Source: a virus. Taken from it: DNA of 40,499 nucleotides. A model generated the notes under the pieces. That model did no database searches. It was not told the origin of the DNA and saw only the letters and a list, made by a program, of their open reading frames with translations. The stretch lies in IMG/VR virus record IMGVR_UViG_3300035156_000366, positions 1-40,499 of that record; one strand, 5' to 3'. Positions 30,020-36,209 of this stretch are shown piece by piece (position 1 is the first letter of the stretch; each line of letters starts with the position of its first letter). The position numbers were made by a program, and so were the translations under genes.

Positions 30020-30231
30020 TGGGCGGGCTTGGTGGTGGTAGCAGCCGCTTCCGCCTTCACCGACTCGAGCAGATTACTCAGCGCGCAGACCGTGGTGTAT
30101 GGCGTCCTTTTGCCATACCTGCCGGTGTTGAGCGCGGAAACGGTTGACTGATCGATGCCAGAGCGGCGTTCGATCTCCATTTGGGTAAGACCCATGGCGA
30201 TGAGTTCGCGGACGAGGAGGTTTGCATTCAT
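30016..30231 (-). CDS. Cro-like helix-turn-helix regulator
   Basis: A 71-residue helix-turn-helix protein: L-V-R-E-L-I-A-M-G-L-T-Q-M-E-I-E-R-R-S-G-I-D-Q-S-T-V-S-A-L, a textbook XRE-type motif at about residues 5-33. It is divergent from the CI-like gene and the first gene of the leftward transcript, so it is the Cro analogue that shuts CI synthesis during lytic growth. There is no ribosome site before the ATG at 30231, and the promoter -10 element ends only seven bases upstream, so the message is probably leaderless. Confidence 0.82.
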   Translation of the reverse strand: MNANLLVRELIAMGLTQMEIERRSGIDQSTVSALNTGRYGKRTPYTTVCALSNLLESVKAEAAATTTKPAQ

Positions 30232-30238
30232 AAGTAAT

Positions 30239-30267
30239 ATTTTATTGCATTTGTACTTGGAATTCAA
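30239..30267 (-). promoter_or_regulatory. strong promoter of the cro operon (pR-like)
   Basis: On the minus strand TTGAAT (30262-30267) and TAAAAT (30239-30244) are exactly 17 bases apart. Transcription would begin at or just before the cro ATG. The -35 element lies inside the palindromic operator, so CI or Cro bound there blocks it. Confidence 0.82.
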
Positions 30268-30271
30268 GTAC
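30253..30271. promoter_or_regulatory. palindromic CI/Cro operator
   Basis: The perfect dyad GTACTTG-GAATT-CAAGTAC lies between the divergent cro and cI genes and covers the cro promoter -35. The same half-site (GTACTTG/CAAGTAC) recurs at 31064-31070 and 31108-31114 downstream of cI, which supports it as the repressor recognition sequence. Confidence 0.82.
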
Positions 30272-30304
30272 CATTCCACTTATGCGCAATATTACAATCA
30301 CACT

Positions 30305-31012
30305 ATGAACACACTTCAAGAACGCTTAAGCGTTGCACGAAAAAAAGCTGGGCTTACCCAGTCTCAATTGGCCACTCGCGCTGCCGTCTCACAATCCACA
30401 ATCGCCCAGATTGAATCAGGGCGAAACTCCGGAACGAAGTTTGCTTTCCGGTTGGCAAATGCGCTCGGAGTGTCTGTAGAGTGGCTGCTCGCCGGGAAAG
30501 GGACGCCAGAGCCATCTACGACCAGGGAGGAATACCTCGCACAAATTCACTTCTCGGTGACGCGTCAGGGAATATCCCTGAATCTTTCCGAGCCTCTTAT
30601 GGGCGTATATGGCGACACAGACATTCATTACACCTTTGTCCGCCCGGGCGCAGCTCTGTTTGATAAATCGTTTTTCGAGCACCATCGTACCGATCCCGCC
30701 GACTGCCGCCTCGTAGAGGTGAAGGGAACGGAAATGGAACCGTATTTGTTTTCCGGGGATTGGGTAATTATTAACAATGCCGACACGGATGTTCGCGATG
30801 GCGGGAATATTTTTGCGTATCTTTTTCCTGGAAATAAGCTCGTCGTGCGGGAAGTCAGTTGGCTTCCCGATGGAGGGTTGAGACTGCGAACGTATAAATA
30901 TTTGGATGAAAAAATTGATGTCCCACCGGAGAAAATTCCCACCCTGATATGTTTGGGCAGAGTCATCTACCGCTCAAGTCCTCAGCTCTTCGGAGCTCAT
31001 GAAATAAAATAA
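30305..31012 (+). CDS. CI-like repressor with degenerate S24 peptidase domain
   Basis: A 235-residue repressor. Residues about 5-62 are an XRE helix-turn-helix domain (G-L-T-Q-S-Q-L-A-T-R-A-A-V-S-Q-S-T-I-A-Q-I-E-S-G). Residues about 105-225 have the LexA/CI S24 fold: V-E-V-K-G-T-E-M-E-P-Y-L-F-S-G-D-W-V-I-I and G-N-K-L-V-V-R-E-V. Active family members have Ser before M-E-P and Lys in the V-K-R-L position. Here these are Glu143 and Arg182, so self-cleavage should be impossible and the domain likely serves only for dimer contacts. No clear Ala-Gly cleavage site is seen. The gene lacks a strong ribosome site. It keeps the prophage silent through the operators on both sides. Confidence 0.9.
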   Translation: MNTLQERLSVARKKAGLTQSQLATRAAVSQSTIAQIESGRNSGTKFAFRLANALGVSVEWLLAGKGTPEPSTTREEYLAQIHFSVTRQGISLNLSEPLMGVYGDTDIHYTFVRPGAALFDKSFFEHHRTDPADCRLVEVKGTEMEPYLFSGDWVIINNADTDVRDGGNIFAYLFPGNKLVVREVSWLPDGGLRLRTYKYLDEKIDVPPEKIPTLICLGRVIYRSSPQLFGAHEIK

Positions 31013-31053
31013 CTATTGAATTACTTATACCGATAGTCATTATTCATACACGA

Positions 31054-31094
31054 TATTGCAAATGTACTTGTTTTTCTTGAGTACATTTGCAATA
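31054..31094. promoter_or_regulatory. long inverted repeat, operator of the rightward operon
   Basis: Two perfect 15-base arms (31054-31068 and 31080-31094) flank an 11-base spacer. The arms include the operator half-site GTACTTG/(A)GTAC and a TTGCAAATGTAC block that also occurs, with small changes, beside the cro promoter. It encloses a candidate promoter for the downstream operon. Confidence 0.82.
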
Positions 31095-31096
31095 CT
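31068..31096 (+). promoter_or_regulatory. candidate promoter of the rightward early operon
   Basis: TTGTTT (31068-31073) and AATACT (31091-31096) are 17 bases apart, inside the 15-base-arm inverted repeat, about 30 bases before the first gene of the operon. Repressor bound to the dyad would cover it. Confidence 0.5.
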
Positions 31097-31121
31097 TTGG
31101 TTACTGCCAAGTACACCAAAG
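31095..31121. promoter_or_regulatory. second dyad with operator half-site
   Basis: CTTTGGT (31095-31101) and ACCAAAG (31115-31121) form perfect outer arms, with TACT and AGTAC inside. The half-site CAAGTAC at 31108-31114 matches the cI/cro operator. It also overlaps the ribosome site of the next gene. Confidence 0.6.
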
Positions 31122-31128
31122 GATGAAT

Positions 31129-31872
31129 ATGCCCGCCACTTCCACCAGCGCCACCCCACCCGCCCGCCGCGCCGACCAGCTCATCGAGCGCGCCCGCATC
31201 GGCCGCGAGCAACCGAGCGACGCCAGCGAGGTCCGCGAGATCAACGGCGCGACCCTCGTCACGCTCACCAACGTCAACGGCGTCTTGGCGACCTACCGCG
31301 TCGACGACGATAAGTTGAAACGCATCACCGACCTGAGCCGCTACGAAATGCCCTTCGAGGACCGGCGCGAGTTCGTCGCCGTCATGGTCTTCTTGTTCGG
31401 CAAGGCCGGACAGCCCAGCGTCGAGGCACACACCGTCGCCACCCAGCAAAAGCTCGTCGCGGCAGCTGTCGCCGGCGGCTTCAAGGACGCGGCCCTGCTG
31501 GACAGGTACATCGAGCGCGGCGCCCTGACGTCGACCGCGCTGGATCTGGCCTTCGACGCCATTGAGTGCGCCGGCGGGGTAGACACCTGCTGGGACACCA
31601 TCGAGGTCGACACCATGCTCGCCTCGGCGTTCCACGAACTGCGCGCCCCGCGATCGGACGAATACCGGGCCGGCGCCCGCGCCGCGCTGCAGTTCCGTGT
31701 CGACGGCACTCCCATCAGCCGCCCGTACCCTGTCGGCAGCGCCGGCGACGACGCCTTCGATGGCGGGATGGTCGAGGGCCATTCCATCTGGCGCCGCGCT
31801 ATTGCGGCAGGCGCGGAATTTCACGCCACCGGGTGCCTGCCACGTCAAGATCACGCAGCGAGCGCCGCATGA
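31129..31872 (+). CDS. hypothetical protein, first gene of the rightward operon
   Basis: A 247-residue protein of unknown family. AAAGG lies seven bases before the ATG at 31129, which I prefer to the ATG two codons upstream because that one overlaps the ribosome site. The N-terminal 35 residues are Thr/Pro/Arg-rich. A beta segment follows (I-N-G-A-T-L-V-T-L-T-N-V-N-G-V-L-A-T-Y-R-V) and then a helical middle (R-R-E-F-V-A-V-M-V-F-L-F). Tight repression by CI and coupling to small unknown genes suggest an early takeover or defence role, but nothing in the sequence proves it. Confidence 0.55.
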   Translation: MPATSTSATPPARRADQLIERARIGREQPSDASEVREINGATLVTLTNVNGVLATYRVDDDKLKRITDLSRYEMPFEDRREFVAVMVFLFGKAGQPSVEAHTVATQQKLVAAAVAGGFKDAALLDRYIERGALTSTALDLAFDAIECAGGVDTCWDTIEVDTMLASAFHELRAPRSDEYRAGARAALQFRVDGTPISRPYPVGSAGDDAFDGGMVEGHSIWRRAIAAGAEFHATGCLPRQDHAASAA

Positions 31873-32189
31873 GCGCGCGCTACAACTTCACTGCCATGGG
31901 CGGGCACTTCCGCACCAGCGCGCCCGACGGACTCCTGCTGATGGCGATCAGCGCCTACTGGCCCGGCGAGCCGCTGGTGCCGGGCAAGCGCGAGCACGTC
32001 GACATGATCCTGGCGCGCGCGACTGCGGCCGGCTTCGGCAAGGCTGACATCTTCGTCACCATGCTGTCCAACCGCGAGCTGTCCAAACACACGATCCAGC
32101 TTGCGGAGGAGGTGACAGCGGCCGTCGGCGGCGACGCCGCGATGATCGCCTTGATCAATGATTTTCAACCAGAAGGAGCAGCACAATGA
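31869..32189 (+). CDS. hypothetical small protein
   Basis: A 106-residue protein whose ATG overlaps the upstream stop (ATGA). It reads Y-N-F-T-A-M-G-G-H-F-R-T-S-A-P-D-G-L-L-L, then K-R-E-H-V-D-M-I-L-A-R-A and N-R-E-L-S-K-H-T-I-Q-L-A-E-E, a helical protein without a known domain. The next gene starts on its stop, so it belongs to one translated block. Confidence 0.55.
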   Translation: MSARYNFTAMGGHFRTSAPDGLLLMAISAYWPGEPLVPGKREHVDMILARATAAGFGKADIFVTMLSNRELSKHTIQLAEEVTAAVGGDAAMIALINDFQPEGAAQ

Positions 32190-32917
32190 GCATTCTCGCC
32201 ACCGCCCCACAGCCTCTGCTTACCCAAAGCGAGGAAGACAGAATTCTGGAGAAGTGCGTCGCCCTCGGCGACGCGCTGCCCAGGGTGCTGTTCCTGCAAA
32301 TGCGCCGGAATGCACGCACGGCGCACACGCAAATCGAAACTCAACGATGGCGGTTGAGCGCGGCGCGCCGCACCAAGGCCCAGCTCGGCGCCAGCCCATT
32401 CAACTCGCACAGAGTTGAGCAGCTGGACGCGTGGATTGCCGAGAGCACCGAATTCATGCACTCTCTCAAACGGATGCAAGAAGCGATTGGACGTTCGCTC
32501 ATTGATCTGGCGCCGAGCATCGACAGGGGAACAACGCTGGACGAGCGCCTTGAACTGCTCAATTGCAATCGCGCCGACCGCGCCGACCTGGATAAATTTG
32601 ATTACGCGGATTTGGGGATGGTGTACTTGATGGCGGTGCACTGCGTCGAAGATTCGGCCGAGCATCGCAACGACGAATGGAATGACCGTCCGCTGCACAC
32701 CGCAGTCAACGCCGAGATCCACCGCGTGATGTTCCGTACGCCTGAAGGCAAGGCCGCGTCGGACGGATTGTTCGATGAGTTGTTCGCGCCCGGCGGCATG
32801 TTCGAGAAGGTGCCCAAGTACTACGAGCAGGCGGACGGCACGATGCTGCGCCAGGCACCGCCGCTGACGGTGCACGATGCCGCCGGCTCGCGCGTGATCG
32901 AACGGAAGCCATCATGA
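32186..32917 (+). CDS. hypothetical protein, paralogue of the 36920-37501 gene
   Basis: A 243-residue protein, largely helical. Its middle (T-T-L-D-E-R-L-E-L-L-N-C-N-R-A-D-R-A-D, then L-G-M-V-Y-L-M-A-V-H-C-V-E-D-S-A-E-H-R-N-D-E, then G-K-A-A-S-D-G-L-F-D-E-L-F) is clearly related to the product of the gene at 36920-37501, with identical short motifs in the same order. The C-terminal extension is unique. No known domain. It overlaps its neighbours by four bases on each side. The conserved H-C-x-E-D-S-A-x-H-R-x-D-E could be a metal or active site. Confidence 0.6.
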   Translation: MSILATAPQPLLTQSEEDRILEKCVALGDALPRVLFLQMRRNARTAHTQIETQRWRLSAARRTKAQLGASPFNSHRVEQLDAWIAESTEFMHSLKRMQEAIGRSLIDLAPSIDRGTTLDERLELLNCNRADRADLDKFDYADLGMVYLMAVHCVEDSAEHRNDEWNDRPLHTAVNAEIHRVMFRTPEGKAASDGLFDELFAPGGMFEKVPKYYEQADGTMLRQAPPLTVHDAAGSRVIERKPS

Positions 32918-33798
32918 GCGCCCGCCAACCGCACGAGCTGCTGCTGGCAGCCCAGCAGTCGGCGCCGGCCGCGCCGGTAGAAATCGCCGGCGTGCAACTG
33001 GTGCCGATCGAATACAACGGCGCCCGCGTGCTGACGCTGGCAATGATGGATGCGGTGCACCAGCGGCCGAAGGACACGGCGCGCCGCAACTTCAACGAGC
33101 ATAAGAAACGCCTGATCGAGGGTGAAGATTTTTCAAAAGTTTGTGCGGACGAAATTCGTACGCACAAAATCTTCCCCATTTCGAATATGGCGCACGAGGA
33201 TGTGATCATGCTGACCGAGACCGGCTACAGCATGCTGGTGAAATCCTTCACCGACGACCTGGCCTGGGACGTGCAGCGGCAGCTGGTGAAATCGTACTTT
33301 GCGAAACCGGCGCCGGTCGCAAAGCCGCGCCGCGCGCGCACCGCGCTGTCCTCGTCGCTCGCCGACGCGCGCGCCATCGACTTTATCGGCAACATGGTCG
33401 CGAAGGTGCCCGGCGCGCGCGCCGACGTGGTGGCCGCAATCAAGCTGCGGATGATCGAGGATCACACCGGCCTGCCGGCGACGTTGTTCGGCAGCGCGCT
33501 GCCCGTCGAGGCCTTGGAGAAGGCCGTCAAGCTGAACCCAACCGAGATTGGCAGACGCTTTGCGCCGAAGCTGTCGCCGATCCGTATCAATACGATCCTG
33601 ATCGACCTGGGGCTGCAGCGGAAGAGCGAGAGCGGCTACGTCCTCACCGAAGCGGGCGCCGCCCACGGCGAGTCTCGTCCGTTCCAGGCGGACAACCACC
33701 ATGTCGGCGATCAGATTAACTGGTACGAGTCGGTGGTCGAAGTTGCGCGCGAAGCTGTGCGAGGCGCCGGCGGCCAGTTGCAGCTGATTACCAGCTAG
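32914..33798 (+). CDS. ORF6N-domain antirepressor-like protein
   Basis: A 294-residue protein with an N-terminal ORF6N domain (residues about 20-130): V-Q-L-V-P-I-E-Y-N-G-A-R-V-L-T-L-A-M-M-D-A-V-H-Q-R, then N-F-N-E-H-K-K-R-L-I-E-G-E-D-F and L-T-E-T-G-Y-S-M-L-V-K-S-F-T-D-D-L-A-W. The C-terminal half is separate and helical. Proteins with ORF6N/KilA-N/Bro domains include phage antirepressors (P22 Ant) that bind and inactivate the repressor. Here it stands next to an Arc-type repressor, as in P22 immI. With a CI that cannot self-cleave, it is a good candidate for the induction switch. Its coding sequence contains an unusual palindrome at 33140-33168. Confidence 0.8.
   Translation: MSARQPHELLLAAQQSAPAAPVEIAGVQLVPIEYNGARVLTLAMMDAVHQRPKDTARRNFNEHKKRLIEGEDFSKVCADEIRTHKIFPISNMAHEDVIMLTETGYSMLVKSFTDDLAWDVQRQLVKSYFAKPAPVAKPRRARTALSSSLADARAIDFIGNMVAKVPGARADVVAAIKLRMIEDHTGLPATLFGSALPVEALEKAVKLNPTEIGRRFAPKLSPIRINTILIDLGLQRKSESGYVLTEAGAAHGESRPFQADNHHVGDQINWYESVVEVAREAVRGAGGQLQLITS
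33140..33168. repeat. near-perfect 29-base palindrome inside the antirepressor gene
   Basis: TTTGTGCG-g-ACGAA, a central A, then TTCGT-a-CGCACAAA: two 14-base arms with one mismatched pair. A second, overlapping inverted repeat GAAGATTTT (33124-33132) and AAAATCTTC (33166-33174) surrounds it. It lies in codons about 71-81 of the ORF6N gene. Confidence 0.8.
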
Positions 33799-34223
33799 CC
33801 CTTCGGCTTCGGCGCGCGGGGTCGCTTAGCAGGTGTAGAGGTAGTTTTTTCCGCGAGCTGCTGAGCGCGAAGTCTAGCGATTGCTTCGGTCGGATCGTTC
33901 AGATCATCCAAGGTCGCGTCGGCTGGCAGGGTCCCGCTCTTGATAGCGCCGGAGAGTATCTGTAGCGGCGTGCTCGATACGCTAAGAGAAACGGTGCAGT
34001 CAAATTTGGCAGCATAGCCGTTCAGGACCTTGAGTGCGGTCATCAGACTCACCTCGTCGACGATGACGCTGAACGAACTTTCAAGGCGATGAATGATTTC
34101 TGCATTCATCGACCGATCGCTGCTATCGGCGGCTCTGGCAATCTTGTCGCGCATCCCGGGAGGAAACCGAACTATGTACTTTTCGGCAACCTGGGCATTG
34201 CGTGTTGTTTTTTCGGATGTCAT
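33795..34223 (-). CDS. Arc-family ribbon-helix-helix repressor
   Basis: A 142-residue protein. The first 55 residues are an Arc-type ribbon-helix-helix (Y-I-V-R-F-P-P-G-M-R-D-K-I-A-R-A-A-D-S-S-D-R-S-M-N-A-E-I-I-H-R-L-E). The rest is longer than P22 Arc and includes S-L-M-T-A-L-K-V-L-N-G-Y and a Lys/Pro-rich tail. It runs against the antirepressor gene, sharing its stop region, and is divergent from another ribbon-helix-helix gene, with TGGC-N5-GCC dyads between them that are its probable operators. The likely role is control of the antirepressor and itself. Confidence 0.83.
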   Translation of the reverse strand: MTSEKTTRNAQVAEKYIVRFPPGMRDKIARAADSSDRSMNAEIIHRLESSFSVIVDEVSLMTALKVLNGYAAKFDCTVSLSVSSTPLQILSGAIKSGTLPADATLDDLNDPTEAIARLRAQQLAEKTTSTPAKRPRAPKPKG

Positions 34224-34237
34224 AACCCCGAAGGATA

Positions 34238-34334
34238 CTGGCTTTTAGCCGCAATATAAATGATGGCATTGAGCCATACATTTGACTTGCTTCTGCTTTC
34301 GTGATGGCTTATATTAATACTGGCTATGAGCCAT
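34238..34334. promoter_or_regulatory. three TGGC-N5-GCC dyads, candidate Arc-type operators
   Basis: The intergenic region has three similar dyads: CTGGC-TTTTA-GCC (34238-34250), ATGGC-ATTGA-GCCAT (34263-34277) and CTGGC-TATGA-GCCAT (34320-34334), plus a half-site ATGGC at 34303. They flank the promoter of the rightward ribbon-helix-helix gene, and the first is close to the start of the leftward one. Confidence 0.72.
34287..34315 (+). promoter_or_regulatory. promoter of the second ribbon-helix-helix gene
   Basis: TTGCTT (34287-34292) and TATATT (34310-34315) are 17 bases apart, in an AT-rich gap and flanked by operator dyads. The predicted start falls in the dyad at 34320-34334. Confidence 0.65.
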
Positions 34335-34350
34335 AAAAAAGGACGTGATA

Positions 34351-34530
34351 ATGCCAAAGAGAAAAAGTGTCGAAGTGTGGCGCGGCCAAGTTAGGCTCCC
34401 GATGCCCCTGTTCGAATGGGTGCGAGAGCGATCGGAGCAGAACTTCAGAAGTGTAAATGCCGAACTGCTTGAAATCGTCCGCGAAGCAATGACGCGTGAG
34501 AAGGAAAGCAGAGAGGCCAGAGGAAATTAA
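34351..34530 (+). CDS. Arc-type ribbon-helix-helix small protein
   Basis: A 59-residue protein: V-E-V-W-R-G-Q-V-R-L-P-M-P-L-F-E-W-V-R-E-R-S-E-Q-N-F-R-S-V-N-A-E-L-L-E-I-V-R-E-A-M. It is a complete Arc/Mnt-like ribbon-helix-helix: a strand (Q-V-R-L-P) and two helices. AAGGAC lies eight bases before the ATG at 34351. It is divergent from the longer Arc-type gene, as arc and mnt are in P22, and probably binds the dyads in between. The 190 bases downstream hold a structured RNA candidate. Confidence 0.83.
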   Translation: MPKRKSVEVWRGQVRLPMPLFEWVRERSEQNFRSVNAELLEIVREAMTREKESREARGN

Positions 34531-34594
34531 TATGAGGTAAAGAGCCGATGCTGAGGGCAACCTACGCGTGCAGGCTTTGAATCTGATGACTGCT

Positions 34595-34684
34595 CGGAAG
34601 GCTGGGGTGAGAGCCAGCCTTCCGGGTCATTTTTACCGCCCTGGATAGTCCAGGCTACGTCTGCCACGGAGGGTGAGAGCTCCG
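34595..34684 (+). ncRNA. candidate structured RNA with twin identical octaloops
   Basis: Within the 34531-34721 gene-free gap are three perfect hairpins. The first has 11-base arms CGGAAGGCTGG/CCAGCCTTCCG (34595-34624) with loop GGTGAGAG. The second is CCTGGA-TAG-TCCAGG (34640-34654). The third has arms CGGAG/CTCCG (34667-34684) and again loop GGTGAGAG. Two hairpins of different stem but with an identical 8-base loop suggest selection on structure. It is read on the plus strand, just before the ribosome site of 34722. No known RNA family recognised. Confidence 0.55.
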
Positions 34685-34721
34685 AGGCCGCGTGGATCAA
34701 CACACCCTTTTGAAAGAAGAT

Positions 34722-35036
34722 ATGAACCACAAAACGAAGGTTAACACCAGTTCCCAAGTTGAGCAAGCAGAAAATGCTACTCTGGCATCGTTGCAATTCG
34801 CCGTCATGCGCCAGCACCTCGGCGATATCGAAGACGAGGCCCTCACCGCGCAGACGCTGGCCGGCATGGCTCTGGAGATTCTCGGCGATATCGTTGTCGC
34901 CGACGAGTCCACCCATCAAGCCCTGACCCGCCTCGACGCCCTTTTCCGGTCCGCTTATCGCAACGCGGTCATGATCCAGGAATCGGCCGTGACCGTCAGT
35001 CTCGCCCTCGAAGATTTCGAAGGCGGTGCCCAATGA
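34722..35036 (+). CDS. hypothetical early protein
   Basis: A 104-residue, mostly helical and acidic protein (A-S-L-Q-F-A-V-M-R-Q-H-L-G-D-I-E-D-E-A-L-T-A-Q-T-L-A-G-M). GAAAGAAG lies just before the ATG at 34722; a GTG at 34692 would extend it. It ends L-E-D-F-E-G-G-A-Q. The same ending (G-G/E-G-A-Q) is found in the proteins ending at 35721 and 36209, because each gene ends in an ATGA overlap with a similar local sequence. No family recognised. Confidence 0.55.
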   Translation: MNHKTKVNTSSQVEQAENATLASLQFAVMRQHLGDIEDEALTAQTLAGMALEILGDIVVADESTHQALTRLDALFRSAYRNAVMIQESAVTVSLALEDFEGGAQ

Positions 35037-35407
35037 GCGCCCGTCCGAATGACCCAGCCCTGCTGGCGACGCCAAAGCTGCGCCAATCCATCTACGAGGA
35101 GAAATATCACGCCTTCAGCCCGGCGGTGATCGAAGCGGCGCGCATCGCCAAGGTGGACCTGACGCCGCAGTTGGAGCGGCTGAACAAAATATCGGCCATG
35201 TGCTACGGCATGGCGACTGTGATGCGCATCGTCGCCAACAACACGGTGATCGAGGACACGTACAACCCCAACGAACCGAAGAGCGAAGCGCCGCTGAGCC
35301 CTAACGCTATCGGTCACCTTGAAAATATGGTCGCCGAGATCTGCGAGCACATCGCCACCGACATCTGCATCGCAGCCGACCAACTCGACTCGAAGGTGTC
35401 AGCATGA
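35033..35407 (+). CDS. hypothetical early protein
   Basis: A 124-residue helical protein starting M-S-A-R-P-N-D-P-A-L-L-A-T-P-K-L-R-Q-S. It overlaps its neighbours by four bases at both ends (ATGA). The middle M-A-T-V-M-R-I-V-A-N-N-T-V-I-E-D and the end H-L-E-N-M-V-A-E-I-C-E-H-I-A-T-D-I-C show amphipathic helices with three cysteines. No known domain. Confidence 0.55.
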   Translation: MSARPNDPALLATPKLRQSIYEEKYHAFSPAVIEAARIAKVDLTPQLERLNKISAMCYGMATVMRIVANNTVIEDTYNPNEPKSEAPLSPNAIGHLENMVAEICEHIATDICIAADQLDSKVSA

Positions 35408-35721
35408 GCGCCCCTGTGAAGAAGGCGGCCGCGCCGGCGCCGGTACCGGAAACGGCGGCAGTCCTCGCCGACCAGGCAGTCGAGCTGGCCGCGCTGGCCG
35501 CGTCCTGGGCGAACCAGCGCGTCATGCCGATGGTCCAGGCGCTGCGCGTGCTGGCCGCGTTTTCGTGCAGTGATGCGAACGCATGCAATTCGCGTCTCGC
35601 GCTGATCCGCGACATCGCGAACGAAACGGACATCCTGATCAACGAGATGGCCGGCTGCTTCGAATCCGAGCAGCGCGACTTCGAGGCGAAATTGACGAAG
35701 CTGGAAGGCGGTGCTCAATGA
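35404..35721 (+). CDS. hypothetical early protein
   Basis: A 105-residue protein: Ala/Pro-rich N-terminus, then helices (A-V-E-L-A-A-L-A-A-S-W-A-N-Q-R-V-M-P-M-V-Q-A-L-R-V-L) and a coiled-coil-like end (R-D-F-E-A-K-L-T-K-L-E-G-G-A-Q). ATGA overlaps with both neighbours. In length and helix pattern it resembles the two preceding small proteins (34722 and 35033), so the three may be distant relatives. No function can be assigned. Confidence 0.55.
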   Translation: MSAPVKKAAAPAPVPETAAVLADQAVELAALAASWANQRVMPMVQALRVLAAFSCSDANACNSRLALIRDIANETDILINEMAGCFESEQRDFEAKLTKLEGGAQ

Positions 35722-36209
35722 ACGCGCCAGTGGTTACGCCGGCAGAAATGACCATCCGCTTGGGCAAATACGGCATCACCGAGTTTCAGGGCACGCGCGC
35801 CATGCTGGAGTCTGAAGGCATCATTCCAGCGAATATGAAATGGCCGGAGGCCTACGATAACGTGCATTGGGACGCAGGTAAGTTTGAATATTGGATGAGG
35901 AGGGAGCGCCCCGACGGCGCGAGGGGCCCTCGCAAGCTGTTCGTCGATGTCGACTGGTGGTGTCTGCGCCAGCAAGTGATCGGCGAGAGTTTCTTCTATT
36001 TCGAACTGAAACGCAAAACAAGGGAGTTGGCCGAGTACGCCTATCGTAACAGCGCCAGGGGGATAGCTGATTCGAATATGAGCTATAAATTTTACGCGGT
36101 CGCGTGCGCTGACGAGAAATTCCAAGCGTTCAAAGCCTCGATCCCTGGGCTCGCCCAGCCAAAGCGTGGACGTCGTTCCGTGAACCGTCAGACTGAAGGT
36201 GCGCAATGA
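35718..36209 (+). CDS. hypothetical early protein
   Basis: A 163-residue basic protein with many aromatic residues (W-P-E-A-Y-D-N-V-H-W-D-A-G-K-F-E-Y-W-M-R-R and D-V-D-W-W-C-L-R). The C-terminal end is P-K-R-G-R-R-S-V-N-R. Aromatic and basic patches fit a nucleic-acid-binding role, but I know no family. Starts on an ATGA overlap. The gene uses less biased codons than its neighbours in its second half (ATA, AGG, AAT), a possible sign of a different origin. Confidence 0.55.
   Translation: MNAPVVTPAEMTIRLGKYGITEFQGTRAMLESEGIIPANMKWPEAYDNVHWDAGKFEYWMRRERPDGARGPRKLFVDVDWWCLRQQVIGESFFYFELKRKTRELAEYAYRNSARGIADSNMSYKFYAVACADEKFQAFKASIPGLAQPKRGRRSVNRQTEGAQ

Noticed and set aside
31054-31094. The 15-base-arm inverted repeat as a transcription terminator for cI
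   Set aside because: The arms are AT-rich and no T-run follows; repetition of the operator half-site makes an operator more likely.
31021-31854. Minus-strand frame of 277 codons opposite the first early gene
   Set aside because: Shadow of the plus-strand gene; it would cross the operator region and has no start signals.
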